DNA of 64,000 bases from Pseudomonas ovata. GTDB taxonomy: Bacteria; Pseudomonadota; Gammaproteobacteria; Pseudomonadales; Pseudomonadaceae. The translations under genes were made by a program, and so were the position numbers. Below are positions 34,118-42,377 of the stretch, piece after piece. The first letter of the stretch is position 1; each line of letters begins with the position of its first letter. The notes under the pieces were generated by a model that did not search any database, was not told the origin of the DNA, and saw only the letters and a program-made list of their open reading frames with translations. The stretch lies in the NCBI RefSeq assembly GCF_003131185.1, contig NZ_QFFU01000002.1:186001-250000 (forward strand), in the 5' to 3' direction.

Positions 34118-34828
34118 TTATGAAGGGGTGTCGGTTGGCTTCATCTCGATCACTTCAGACTTGAACGGCTCGTACTGACCCTTGCTCCATAACTGGCTGG
34201 TGAACCAGCCGGCGACTTTTTCGCTGGTCAGTTCGTTGTCCTTGCGCTCGATGAACAGCGCGCCGAGGTCGATGGTCTTGGCGAAGTTTTCCTTGTTCAG
34301 GACATACTCGCCCATCAGGTTGCCACCCCACGGCGCGTCGGCGTCGACCATGGCAATCGCGGAGTCGCGGTAGAGGAGGGCCGAGGTTGTCAGGCTTTCC
34401 GATGCATTCAACAACGAGTCGAGCTGCTCCATTTCCGGGCCGCTCAGTTGGCCGCCGCTGTTGATCGCCTTGAGACTGCCGTCTTCGACAATGGTGAAAC
34501 TGAAGTTCTTGTCGGCCAGTTCCGGAAACCGTGAGGCCAGGCCGGCCTTGAAGTCAGCGTAGGAAAGCTCAAGCGCGTTATAGGCTTCCTTGTACTGGGC
34601 CGCCGCGGCCTTGAAGATTGTGTTTTCAGGGATGCCGGCCCAGGCAGGCTTGATCGGCTGGCCGCTGACGCCGCTGCCGGAATCGGGTTGGTAGAGGGCG
34701 GCGGGCGTGATCAGGGTCTTGACGGTGCCGGCGTCCAGCAAGTCGGCTTGGACCTTGATGGACTCGGTCGAGCGGGTCAGGTTGACGGTGGTCGATGGGT
34801 TGAAAAGGGTATTGAGCGAGACATCCAT
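34118..34828 (-). CDS. Uncharacterised soluble protein
   Basis: This 236-residue protein has no signal peptide or membrane helix. The N-terminal third is Ser/Thr-rich (SLNTLFNPSTTVNLTRSTES), and the middle is helical with charged residues (AQYKEAYNALELSYADFKAG). Recognisable but unassigned segments are FSFTIVEDGSLKAINSGG and MGEYVLNKENFAKTIDLGAL. I do not recognise a family. The low-complexity polar N-terminus would be compatible with a secreted substrate, but that is speculation. The ATG at 34828 lacks a strong ribosome site. It stands alone between the repeat cluster and lldD. Confidence 0.7.
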   Translation of the reverse strand: MDVSLNTLFNPSTTVNLTRSTESIKVQADLLDAGTVKTLITPAALYQPDSGSGVSGQPIKPAWAGIPENTIFKAAAAQYKEAYNALELSYADFKAGLASRFPELADKNFSFTIVEDGSLKAINSGGQLSGPEMEQLDSLLNASESLTTSALLYRDSAIAMVDADAPWGGNLMGEYVLNKENFAKTIDLGALFIERKDNELTSEKVAGWFTSQLWSKGQYEPFKSEVIEMKPTDTPS

Positions 34829-34918
34829 CTCATCACTCCATGATTGGTGGGCGTACAGAACTGATCGGCCGTACCGCCGGAAACTGTAATGTCGACTGCT
34901 TTTATCCTGACCGGCGGT

Positions 34919-36055
34919 TCAGGTTCGCACCAGTGAATCAGCGTTGATCTCGGCAATCGAACGGGCACCGGTCAGGACCATGGCCACGCGCATTTCCTTC
35001 TCGATCAGTTCCAGCAGGTGACTGACGCCCGCGCCACCGGCCGCGGCCAGCGCATAGATAAAGGCCCGGCCGAGCATCACGCTGTCGGCGCCCAGGGCAA
35101 TCATGCGCAGCACATCCAGGCCGTTGCGAATACCGGAATCGGCCAGGATGGCCAGGCGGCCCTTGACCGCATCGGCAATCGCCGGCAGCGCCCGGGCCGT
35201 GGACGGTACGCCATCGAGCTGGCGGCCGCCGTGGTTGGACACCACAATGCCGTCGGCGCCAAAGCTCACCGCATCGCGGGCGTCTTCGGCGTCGAGGATG
35301 CCCTTGATGATCATCGGACCTTGCCAGAACTCGCGAATCCACTCCAGGTCCTTCCAGGAAATGGACGGGTCGAAGTTGGCGCCCAGCCAGCCGATGTAGT
35401 CGGCCAGGCCGGTAGGGTGGCCGCGGTAAGCCGAGATATTGCCCAGGTCGTGCGGCCGCCCGTTGAGGCCCACGTCCCAGGCCCAGGCCGGGTGGGTGAA
35501 GGCTTGCAGCATGCGCCGCAGCGGCGCGTTCGGACCGCTCATGCCCGAATGCGCATCGCGGTAGCGTGCGCCCGGCACCGGCATGTCGACAGTGAATACC
35601 AGCGTCGTGACGCCGGCGGCCCTGGCGCGCTCCAGGGCGTTCTTCATGAAGCCGCGGTCCTTGAGCACATACAGCTGGAACCACATGGGCCGCTTGATCG
35701 CCGGGGCGACTTCCTCGATGGGGCACACCGACACGGTCGACAAGGTGAAGGGGATGCCCTTGGCATCGGCGGCCCGGGCCGCCTGCACTTCGCCACGGCG
35801 CGCGTACATGCCAGTCAGGCCGACCGGCGCCAGTACCACCGGCATGGCCAGTGTTTCGCCGAGCAATTGCGTTTGCAGGCTCAGGTCCGACATATTGCGC
35901 AACACCCGCTGGCGCAATGCGATATCGGCCAGATCGGCGACATTGCGCTTCAAGGTGTGCTCGGCATAGGCGCCGCCATCGATGTAGTGGAACAGGAACG
36001 GCGGCAGCTTGCGTTGGGCAACGGCGCGGTAGTCGGTGGAGGCCGAAATGATCAT
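34919..36055 (-). CDS. lldD: L-lactate dehydrogenase (FMN-dependent, quinone-linked)
   Basis: This 378-residue protein aligns without visible gaps to E. coli LldD as I recall it: [69 protein letters not shown], and catalytic His275 in [10 protein letters not shown]. LldD oxidises L-lactate to pyruvate at the inner face of the membrane. Here it can consume the L-lactate made by the rhamnonate pathway, and its upstream region carries the same LysR operator as the rhm operon. The E. coli-type lldP and lldR neighbours are absent. The ATG is at 36055. Confidence 0.94.
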   Translation of the reverse strand: MIISASTDYRAVAQRKLPPFLFHYIDGGAYAEHTLKRNVADLADIALRQRVLRNMSDLSLQTQLLGETLAMPVVLAPVGLTGMYARRGEVQAARAADAKGIPFTLSTVSVCPIEEVAPAIKRPMWFQLYVLKDRGFMKNALERARAAGVTTLVFTVDMPVPGARYRDAHSGMSGPNAPLRRMLQAFTHPAWAWDVGLNGRPHDLGNISAYRGHPTGLADYIGWLGANFDPSISWKDLEWIREFWQGPMIIKGILDAEDARDAVSFGADGIVVSNHGGRQLDGVPSTARALPAIADAVKGRLAILADSGIRNGLDVLRMIALGADSVMLGRAFIYALAAAGGAGVSHLLELIEKEMRVAMVLTGARSIAEINADSLVRT

Positions 36056-36118
36056 GGCGGGAGCATTCTCTGTTGTTGTTCGCGTTTGGCCACAGTCTAG
36101 AGGCAGAGGCCTATAACA

Positions 36119-36162
36119 GACCATTGCGATTTAGCGAGCAGTCGATACCTTGTGGTTATCGA
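36119..36162. promoter_or_regulatory. LysR-type operator upstream of lldD
   Basis: The dyad core CGATACC (36143-36149), TTGTG, GTTATCG matches the rhm operator core at 17 of 19 positions (CGATACCTTGNGGNTATCG) and keeps T-N11-A. The sequence GACCA starting at 36119 is at the same distance from the core as in the rhm copy, and TTTAGC lies between. It is about 65-105 bp upstream of lldD, in the same orientation relative to the target as the rhm site. Confidence 0.72.
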
Positions 36163-36171
36163 TACACCGGC

Positions 36172-37071
36172 TCAGTCGCTGAACAGTTCAAACATCAGGT
36201 CGCGAAACCACTGGTTGGCCGGGTCCTTGTGGTAGCGCGCATGCCAGAACAGATTGATAGCGATTTCCGGCAGCGGCACCGGCAAGGGCAGGGCGACCAG
36301 GTCGAAGGGCACCAGGCAGGTCGAGGCAAAGCGCTCGGGCACGGTGGCCACCAGGTCGCTGCGCTGCAAAATATGCCCCACGGCCACGAAATGCGGCACT
36401 TGCAGGCGAATGTCGCGCTGCAGACCGGCGCGGCGCAGGTGCTGCTCGACCTCGCCGTGGCCGGTGCTGGTGGCCGCCACATGGACATGGGCCTGGCGAC
36501 AGAAATCATCACTGTTCATGGGCTGGCGCGTCAGCGGATGGTCGCGCCGGCACAGGCACACGTAGCGATGGATAAACAGTCGGCGCTGATAGAAGCCATT
36601 CTGCAGATCCGGTTGCAGGCCGACCGCCAGATCGACCGTTCCACCGGCCAGTCCTTCGGACAACTGTGCATCGCTGCGTACGGTGGTGACCGACACACCG
36701 GGGGCGCGCTGCAGCAAGGCCTCGATCAGGCGCGGCATGAACCAGATCTCACCGATGTCGGTCATGGCCAGGGTAAAGCGCCGCAGGCTCGACGTCGGGT
36801 CGAACGCTATCCTGGGCTGCAAGGCTTGCCCCAGCAACGCCAAGGCCTGCGCCACCGGTTTGGCCAGGCTGGCCGCATACGGGGTGGGCTGCATGCCCCG
36901 CCCGGTGCGCACGAACAGCTCGTCGTTGAGCGCGGTGCGCAGGCGCTTGAGGGCGTTGCTCATGGCCGGCTGGCTGAGCCCGAGGTGTTCGGCGGCGACC
37001 GAGACCTGCTGGTCGATCAGCAGTTGATGCAGCACCAGCAGCAGGTTGAGGTCGAGGTCGCGCAGGTTCAT
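36172..37071 (-). CDS. nahR: NahR-like LysR-type regulator (salicylate-responsive)
   Basis: This 299-residue protein follows NahR closely: MNLRDLDLNLLLVLHQLL, an HTH with AAEHLGLSQPAMSNALKRLR, and the effector-domain segments FTLAMTDIGEIWFMPRL, TGHGEVEQHLRRAG and LPEIAINLFWHARYHKD. NahR activates naphthalene/salicylate genes when salicylate binds. It is divergent from a NahG-like gene with a NahR-type box in between, so local control of salicylate use is very likely. Translation starts at the ATG at 37071. The downstream lldD lies 116 bases away with its own operator. Confidence 0.9.
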   Translation of the reverse strand: MNLRDLDLNLLLVLHQLLIDQQVSVAAEHLGLSQPAMSNALKRLRTALNDELFVRTGRGMQPTPYAASLAKPVAQALALLGQALQPRIAFDPTSSLRRFTLAMTDIGEIWFMPRLIEALLQRAPGVSVTTVRSDAQLSEGLAGGTVDLAVGLQPDLQNGFYQRRLFIHRYVCLCRRDHPLTRQPMNSDDFCRQAHVHVAATSTGHGEVEQHLRRAGLQRDIRLQVPHFVAVGHILQRSDLVATVPERFASTCLVPFDLVALPLPVPLPEIAINLFWHARYHKDPANQWFRDLMFELFSD

Positions 37072-37135
37072 ACGGGCCAATTCCAATTCGTAAACATCAT
37101 GTTGATAGGCCGAGCCCGGATCCAGAGTACTTGTG

Positions 37136-37219
37136 GGAACGACCCGCGGTCGCGAAAGGGCCGGTAAGCTCAACCTCTTGGGTGCCTGACACTCTGCTTT
37201 CGCGACCGTTGGTTGCTCC
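37136..37219. repeat. REP hairpin, GGAGCGACC type, copy 3 (diverged)
   Basis: Arms GGAACGACCCGCGGTCGCGA (from 37136) and CGCGACCGTTGGTTGCTCC (to 37219) flank a loop of about 40 bp. Two arm substitutions relative to the other copies partly compensate for each other. It sits inside the divergent nahR/nahG promoter region, upstream of the NahR-type box. Confidence 0.75.
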
Positions 37220-37261
37220 TGCGGATTTAGTGCCGAGCGCGGATTCCAGGCTGAATGGAAT

Positions 37262-37276
37262 ATTCACATCGGTGAT
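37262..37276 (+). promoter_or_regulatory. NahR-type binding box upstream of the salicylate hydroxylase gene
   Basis: ATTCACATCGGTGAT fits the NahR consensus I know (ATTCACGCT-N2-TGAT) except for the three-base centre. It lies about 95 bp before the ATG of the hydroxylase, which leaves room for a sigma-70 promoter downstream. Confidence 0.65.
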
Positions 37277-37370
37277 AGTTTCTATACGTTTCACTGCATT
37301 TATCAATACCGTACCACGGCGCACCATGGGCTCACTCCAAAAACAATCAGCCCGATGGGGGTGCCTTATC

Positions 37371-38651
37371 ATGCAAAACCCTTCTTCCTTGCGCGTTGCC
37401 ATTGTCGGTGGCGGTATTGCCGGTGTGGCGCTGGCCATCGACCTGTGCCGCCATGCCCACCTTGATGTCCAGCTGTTCGAAGCGGCGGCGGCCTTTGGCG
37501 AGGTCGGTGCCGGGGTGTCGTTCGGTGCCAATGCCGTGCGCGCCATTGCCGGTCTCGGGATTGCCGAGCCTTACCGGCAGATTGCCGACCAGACCCCTGC
37601 GCCCTGGCAGGATGTGTGGTTCGAATGGCGTCGTGGCGCGGATGCCGGTTACCTGAGCGCCAGTGTCGCCGCCGGTGTCGGTCAGTCCTCGGTGCACCGC
37701 GCCGACTTTCTCGATGCACTGGCGGCCCAGTTGCCCGAAGGCATTGCGCAGTTCGCCAAGCGCGCCGCCGGTGTCAGCCAGGCCGACGACCATGTGCGCA
37801 TTGCCTTTACCGACGGCACCACGCATGAATGCGACCTGCTGATCGGGGCCGATGGCATCAAGTCGTCGATTCGCGACCATGTGTTGACCGGCCTTGGCCA
37901 GCCGCTGGCCAGCCCGCGCTTCAGCGGCACCTGTGCCTATCGCGGCATGATCGACAGCGACACCCTGCGCGCTGCCTACCGCGCCCGGGGTGTCGATGAG
38001 CATCTGCTGGATGTGCCGCAAATGTACTTGGGGCTGGACGCGCACATCCTGACCTTTCCGGTCAAGCAGGGCCGTCTGATCAACGTTGTGGCCTTCATTT
38101 CCGACCGCAGCCAGGCGCAACCGGTGTGGCCGCAGGATCAGCCCTGGGTGCGCACCACGACCCAGGAGGAAATGCTGCAGGCCTTCAAAGGCTGGGGGGA
38201 TGCGGCGCGGATTCTGCTCGAATGCATTCCATCGCCGACCCTGTGGGCCTTGCATGAACTCGATGAATTGCCCGGTTACGTGCACGGTCGCGTCGCGCTG
38301 ATCGGCGATGCGGCCCACGCCATGCTGCCGCACCAGGGTGCCGGCGCCGGGCAAGGACTGGAAGATGCCTGGCTGCTGGCGCGGCTGCTGGCCGACCCGC
38401 AGGTGCTTGAGGCGTCGTTGCCCGAGGTGCTGGCGGCCTATGACGCCATCCGCCGGCCGCGTGCCTGCCGCGTGCAGCGCACCTCGCACCAGGCCGGTGA
38501 GCTGTATGAACTGCGCGAGCCGCACACCGCCGCCGATGAAGGCCTGCTGGCGCAAACCCTGGCCGAGCGTTTCGCCTGGCTGTGGGAGCACGATTTCGAC
38601 AACGAACTGCGCCAGGCCCGGCAGCGGCTGGGCTGGTTGCAAGCCGCCTGA
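37371..38651 (+). CDS. nahG: Salicylate hydroxylase (FAD-dependent monooxygenase)
   Basis: This 426-residue class A flavin monooxygenase has the FAD motif AIVGGGIAGVALAIDL, the DG motif CDLLIGADGIKSSIR, and the GD motif RVALIGDAAHAMLPHQG followed by AGAGQGLEDAWLLARLL, all as in NahG. It should decarboxylate and hydroxylate salicylate to catechol using NAD(P)H. Related enzymes (3-hydroxybenzoate 6-hydroxylase, 6-hydroxynicotinate monooxygenase) are alternatives, but the NahR-like neighbour supports salicylate. The start ATG at 37371 is chosen over upstream in-frame starts because of family alignment. No catechol dioxygenase lies in the window. Confidence 0.86.
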   Translation: MQNPSSLRVAIVGGGIAGVALAIDLCRHAHLDVQLFEAAAAFGEVGAGVSFGANAVRAIAGLGIAEPYRQIADQTPAPWQDVWFEWRRGADAGYLSASVAAGVGQSSVHRADFLDALAAQLPEGIAQFAKRAAGVSQADDHVRIAFTDGTTHECDLLIGADGIKSSIRDHVLTGLGQPLASPRFSGTCAYRGMIDSDTLRAAYRARGVDEHLLDVPQMYLGLDAHILTFPVKQGRLINVVAFISDRSQAQPVWPQDQPWVRTTTQEEMLQAFKGWGDAARILLECIPSPTLWALHELDELPGYVHGRVALIGDAAHAMLPHQGAGAGQGLEDAWLLARLLADPQVLEASLPEVLAAYDAIRRPRACRVQRTSHQAGELYELREPHTAADEGLLAQTLAERFAWLWEHDFDNELRQARQRLGWLQAA

Positions 38652-38694
38652 CCCAGCACCTGACGGTTTCATAACAACAATAAAGAGCCATGCC

Positions 38695-40029
38695 ATGCGC
38701 ACAATCAATGTCACCGCCCTGCTGGACGGGGTTCGTTTCAATGCCTTTCATGCTCGCGTGCTGCTGTGGTGCGCGCTGATCATCATCTTCGACGGCTACG
38801 ACCTGGTGATCTACGGGGTGGTGCTGCCCTCGCTGATGGCCGAATGGGGCCTGAGCGCCATGCAGGCCGGGGCGCTGGGCAGTTGCGCCTTGGTGGGCAT
38901 GATGATCGGCGCACTGTTTTTCGGCTCGTTGTCCGACCGTATCGGCCGGCGCAAGACCATTGCCTTTTGCGTCATCCTGTTCAGCGGTGTCACGGCGCTC
39001 AATGGCCTGGCGCAAAGCCCGGAAATGTTCGGCCTGTGCCGCTTCATTGCCGGGCTTGGCATTGGCGGGGTGATGCCCAATGTGGTGGCCTTGATGAATG
39101 AGTATTCGCCCAGGCAATCGCGCAGCACCCTGGTGGCGATCATGTTCAGCGGTTATTCATTGGGCGGCATGTTGTCGGCGGGGCTGGGCATGTGGCTGAT
39201 CCCGCTATGGGGCTGGCAGGCGGTGTTCTATGTGGCGGCCATTCCCTTGCTGGCGCTGCCGTTGCTGGTCCGCCAGTTGCCCGAATCGATGAACTACCTG
39301 CTGCGCAGCGGTCAGACCGAACGAGCCCAGGCCATTCTGGAACAGGCGGTGCCGGATTACCGCCCTGCGGCGGGCGATGCGCTGGAGCAGGCCTCGGGCC
39401 GGCATGCCAATGTGTCGATCGGTGAGCTGTTTCGCGAAGGCCGCACGTTGAACACGTTGATGCTGTGGCTGGCGTTCTTCTGCTGCCTGCTGATGGTCTA
39501 TGCACTCAGTTCCTGGTTGCCCAAGCTGATGAGTGGTGCCGGCTACGGCCTTAACTCCAGCCTGACCTTTCTGCTGGTGCTCAATGTGGGGGCGATCATC
39601 GGCGCGATCGGCGGCGGCTGGCTGGGCGACCGGGTCGGGCTGGGCAAGGTGCTGCTGGGGTTTTTCACTTGTGGTGCGCTGGCCCTGGCGCTGTTGTCGT
39701 TCAAGGCGCCGCTGGCGGTGTTGTACCTGCTGGTGGCGATTGCCGGGGCCTGCACCATCGGCACCCAGATTCTGGCCAATGCCTGCACCGTGCAGTACTA
39801 CCCGGCACAGATTCGCAGCACCGGGCTGGGTTGGGCGATGGGCATCGGCCGCACCGGTGCGATCATTGGCCCGCTGCTGGGCGGCGCGCTGCACGCCTCA
39901 GGCTTGCCGCTGCAAGTAAGCTTTCTGGTGTTCGCCTTGCCAGGGGTAGTGGGCGCGCTGGCGGTGCTGGTGTTCCTGTTCAACACGTCCGGCGCGCCGC
40001 TGACAGCTGTAAAAGCTGCCAGCCTGTAG
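38695..40029 (+). CDS. Aromatic acid:H+ symporter (AAHS family MFS)
   Basis: This 444-residue inner-membrane protein has 12 membrane segments and AAHS signatures: IIFDGYDLVIYGVVLPSLM in helix 1, GSLSDRIGRRKTIAFCVI in the loop 2-3 motif and FIAGLGIGGVMPNVVALMNE in helix 4. PcaK, BenK and related AAHS carriers import hydroxybenzoates. It is 43 bases after the salicylate hydroxylase gene and probably imports salicylate. The ATG at 38695 follows AAAGAGCCATGCC. The gene ends before a REPIN. Confidence 0.9.
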   Translation: MRTINVTALLDGVRFNAFHARVLLWCALIIIFDGYDLVIYGVVLPSLMAEWGLSAMQAGALGSCALVGMMIGALFFGSLSDRIGRRKTIAFCVILFSGVTALNGLAQSPEMFGLCRFIAGLGIGGVMPNVVALMNEYSPRQSRSTLVAIMFSGYSLGGMLSAGLGMWLIPLWGWQAVFYVAAIPLLALPLLVRQLPESMNYLLRSGQTERAQAILEQAVPDYRPAAGDALEQASGRHANVSIGELFREGRTLNTLMLWLAFFCCLLMVYALSSWLPKLMSGAGYGLNSSLTFLLVLNVGAIIGAIGGGWLGDRVGLGKVLLGFFTCGALALALLSFKAPLAVLYLLVAIAGACTIGTQILANACTVQYYPAQIRSTGLGWAMGIGRTGAIIGPLLGGALHASGLPLQVSFLVFALPGVVGALAVLVFLFNTSGAPLTAVKAASL

Positions 40030-40043
40030 ACGCGGGCTGGGGC

Positions 40044-40193
40044 GTAGGAGCGCGCTTGCCCGCGACCGAGTGCGAAGCGCTCGCAAAATCTCGGAAACCC
40101 TGAAAACTTATAATTGTGAACGTTCAAGATGTATGAAACGCCACAAATTTACGACTGCTAACGCAGCCGGTCGCGGGCAGAGCGCGCTCCTAC
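40044..40193. repeat. REPIN-like long palindrome R2
   Basis: The left arm GTAGGAGCGCGCTTGCCCGC begins at 40044 and the inverted arm ends at 40193, with one extra base in the right arm (GGGCAGAGCGCGC). The core is in the opposite orientation to R1 and is more diverged, with a single degenerate internal unit (TCGGAAACCCTGAAAACTTA). Confidence 0.82.
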
Positions 40194-40201
40194 AAGGCGC
40201 G

Positions 40202-41443
40202 TTACTGCGTGGTTTTGGAGCCTGCGCCAATCTGCCAGATATACGGCGGTTCGGTGCCGTTGATTTCCCAGTCGCCGATGATGCGTTCCTTGTAGATCAG
40301 CGGGTTGTGCGAGGCGGCGGTGCGGGCGTTGCGCCAGTGGCGGTCGAGCTGTTTGCCGATGCTGGTGGCCGAGGCGCTCAGGGCGTTGAACAACTCGCTG
40401 GTGGCGCGCAGCACCAGATCACTGATCACTACCTGGCCTTGGGCCGACTCCAGCTCGGCCGCCAGGTTGGCCTGGCGCTCAGCCTCGACGTCAGTGCCAA
40501 AATGCGCCAGATAAGCCCCGTGCGAGGCCTCGGCGGCGCGCACCGCGGTGGCTTCGGCGGCATACACCTGCGCCGAGGCGCGGCCCACCACCTGCTGCAC
40601 CAGCGGGTCGCGGTCCACCGATGAGGCATTGCCGTGGCTGAACACGCGGGTGCGCTGGCGGACCTGGCTGGAAAAGTCACGCACCGCCGCCCGGCCACTG
40701 CCGACCAGCACAGCCAGCAACACCAGTTGGTAGAACGCGGTCTGGTACTTGAAGCGCCCGGCAAAGGGCAGGATGTCGTGTTCGGCCACTTCGGCATTGA
40801 CAAACACCGACGTGCCGCTGCCGGTGGTGCGCTGGCCAAACCCGTCCCAGTCATCCTGCAGCGTCACGCCCGGTTGGGCGGTGCGCGTGACGGCGATCAC
40901 GTCTTCGCCGGTGTCGTCACGCTGGGCATACAGGTCGACCCAATCGGCGAAGATACTGCCGGTGCTGTAGTACTTGGTGCCATTGACCACCCAGCGCTCG
41001 CCGTCCTGTGACACCCGGGTGATCACCTGGCCCAGTTTGACGTTGCCGACTTCGGTCCAGGCATTGCCGACCAGTTCACCCCTGACGAAGCGTTCGAACC
41101 ACAGTGTCTGGTCGGTGTGGGCATGGGCGTTGAGGCGGTCCTCGACAAAGGCAAAGTGGCCGCGCAAGGCCTGGGGGATGTTGGAGTCGGCCTCGGCCAG
41201 CTCGATCAGCAACTGCAACAGTTGCGTCAGCGAGGCGCCATCGCCGCCGTGCTCACGCGGCACGCGCACCGCGCCAAAACCTGCTTGCTTCAACCAGCGA
41301 ATGGGCTCATGGGGCAGGGTGCGGCTGTGCTCGCGCTCCAGCGCCGTGTCGGCGATGCGCTTGAAGATCGGGCGGAACCGTTCGGCAAGTGTCGAATAGT
41401 CGGTGCCGGTGGACAGTTGGGGCAAGTGCTGCTGGACAGACAT
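40202..41443 (-). CDS. Acyl-CoA-dehydrogenase-fold flavin monooxygenase (SfnA/B-DszC-like)
   Basis: This 413-residue protein has the acyl-CoA dehydrogenase fold (GFGAVRVPREHGGDGASLTQ, GNAWTEVGNVKLGQ, VVNGTKYYSTGS, FGQRTTGSGTSVFV) in the monooxygenase branch that includes DszC and the Sfn/Msu sulfur-acquisition enzymes. Such enzymes use reduced flavin from a partner reductase to oxygenate organosulfur compounds. It is divergent from an FMN reductase and sfnG and has its own sigma-54 promoter. The start ATG at 41443 follows CCAGGAGATACCCG. The exact substrate is unknown. Confidence 0.82.
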   Translation of the reverse strand: MSVQQHLPQLSTGTDYSTLAERFRPIFKRIADTALEREHSRTLPHEPIRWLKQAGFGAVRVPREHGGDGASLTQLLQLLIELAEADSNIPQALRGHFAFVEDRLNAHAHTDQTLWFERFVRGELVGNAWTEVGNVKLGQVITRVSQDGERWVVNGTKYYSTGSIFADWVDLYAQRDDTGEDVIAVTRTAQPGVTLQDDWDGFGQRTTGSGTSVFVNAEVAEHDILPFAGRFKYQTAFYQLVLLAVLVGSGRAAVRDFSSQVRQRTRVFSHGNASSVDRDPLVQQVVGRASAQVYAAEATAVRAAEASHGAYLAHFGTDVEAERQANLAAELESAQGQVVISDLVLRATSELFNALSASATSIGKQLDRHWRNARTAASHNPLIYKERIIGDWEINGTEPPYIWQIGAGSKTTQ

Positions 41444-41481
41444 CGGGTATCTCCTGGATCAATGAGCGATACCGGGCTTTC

Positions 41482-41496
41482 GCAAGCTTCGTGCCT
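41482..41496 (-). promoter_or_regulatory. Sigma-54 promoter of the minus-strand monooxygenase gene
   Basis: Read on the minus strand, AGGCACGAAGCTTGC has the -24 GG and -12 GC separated by ten bases, as in TGGCAC-N5-TTGC. It lies about 40 bp upstream of the ATG at 41443. Together with the promoter at 41740 and the upstream sites at 41581 and 41636 it accounts for the 351-bp gap 41444-41794, in which I see no gene. Confidence 0.75.
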
Positions 41497-41580
41497 GACT
41501 GATAATTCGTTAAAAATCATAGGCTTGAATGTTTCAAGGTCAGGAGCATGCTGTGTCCGTTGCAGCAGCTTGCTGAAGTA

Positions 41581-41598
41581 CTGTTGCCAGGCACACAG
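41581..41598. promoter_or_regulatory. Upstream activator site, degenerate copy (SfnR candidate)
   Basis: CTGTT-GCCAGGCA-CACAG has the same 5-8-5 layout as the perfect sites at 41636-41655 and 52175-52196, with one mismatch in the right arm. It lies between the two divergent sigma-54 promoters. Confidence 0.5.
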
Positions 41599-41635
41599 CG
41601 GTCTTGCGTACCAGGCCTTGTCATACCCCCTGCGC

Positions 41636-41655
41636 ACTGTTCGTGGATCAACAGT
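41636..41655. promoter_or_regulatory. Upstream activator site (SfnR candidate)
   Basis: The dyad ACTGTT-CGTGGATC-AACAGT shares arms and most of its spacer (CTGTTNNTGGRTCAACAG) with the site at 52175-52196. It lies about 85 bp upstream of the sigma-54 promoter at 41740 and 140 bp from the one at 41496, typical distances for an enhancer-binding protein. Confidence 0.7.
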
Positions 41656-41739
41656 TGTTTGACACCTTGCTGTTGGACAGACATCGTCCCACTCGTGTGA
41701 TTTGTTTATATCTATTTGATTTAAAAGACTTTTATTGAT

Positions 41740-41754
41740 TGGCACGGTTGCTGC
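41740..41754 (+). promoter_or_regulatory. Sigma-54 promoter of the msuE-sfnG-ABC operon
   Basis: TGGCACGGTTGCTGC has a perfect -24 element (TGGCAC) and a -12 GC at the correct ten-base spacing. Initiation would fall near 41766, upstream of the ATG at 41795. Confidence 0.8.
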
Positions 41755-41794
41755 TCTAGCGTCCTGTATCGAGGCATGTGCCTGGGAGGATGAA

Positions 41795-42349
41795 ATGAGC
41801 AAGACAATCAAGGTCGTGGTGGTCTCCGGCAGCCTGCGCACCCCATCGCGAACCCACGGCCTGTTGCAGGCCGTGGCCCATCAACTGCAGCAGCGCCTGC
41901 CGGTCGAAGTGCACTGGGTGCGCGTCGCTGAACTGGCCGGCACGCTGGCCGGTTCGCTGGAGCGCGACACGGCATCACCGGCTTTGCTGCCGCACCTGCA
42001 GGCCATCGAAAACGCCGACCTGATCATTGCTGGCAGCCCGGTCTACCGCGCCTCTTATACCGGCCTGTTCAAGCACCTGTTCGACCTGGTCGACCACCAG
42101 GCGCTCAAGGGTGTGCCGGTATTGTTGGCGGCCACCGGCGGCAGCGACCGCCATGCGCTGGTCATCGATCACCAGCTGCGCCCGCTGTTCGGTTTTTTCC
42201 AGGCGCACACCTTGCCCTACGGCCTGTACGTCGTCGCCGAGGCTTTTACCGATTACCAGTTGCTTGAGGCCGCGCACCTGGCGCGCATCGAGCGGGCGCT
42301 CGACCCGGTCATCGCCTTCTTTCATCCCGCCGCGCTCAGCGCCGCCTGA
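41795..42349 (+). CDS. msuE: NAD(P)H-dependent FMN reductase (MsuE/SfnF type)
   Basis: This 184-residue flavodoxin-fold protein has the phosphate-binding start [18 protein letters not shown] and the flavin loop [19 protein letters not shown], followed by [21 protein letters not shown] split over the MsuE-typical region. It provides reduced FMN to two-component monooxygenases, here SfnG 28 bases downstream and the flavin monooxygenase encoded divergently. SsuE-like specificity is possible. The ATG at 41795 is preceded by GGGAGGATGAA. It is the first gene after the sigma-54 promoter. Confidence 0.88.
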   Translation: MSKTIKVVVVSGSLRTPSRTHGLLQAVAHQLQQRLPVEVHWVRVAELAGTLAGSLERDTASPALLPHLQAIENADLIIAGSPVYRASYTGLFKHLFDLVDHQALKGVPVLLAATGGSDRHALVIDHQLRPLFGFFQAHTLPYGLYVVAEAFTDYQLLEAAHLARIERALDPVIAFFHPAALSAA

Positions 42350-42377
42350 TTTTCCACACCTTCAAGGAGTCATCGAC

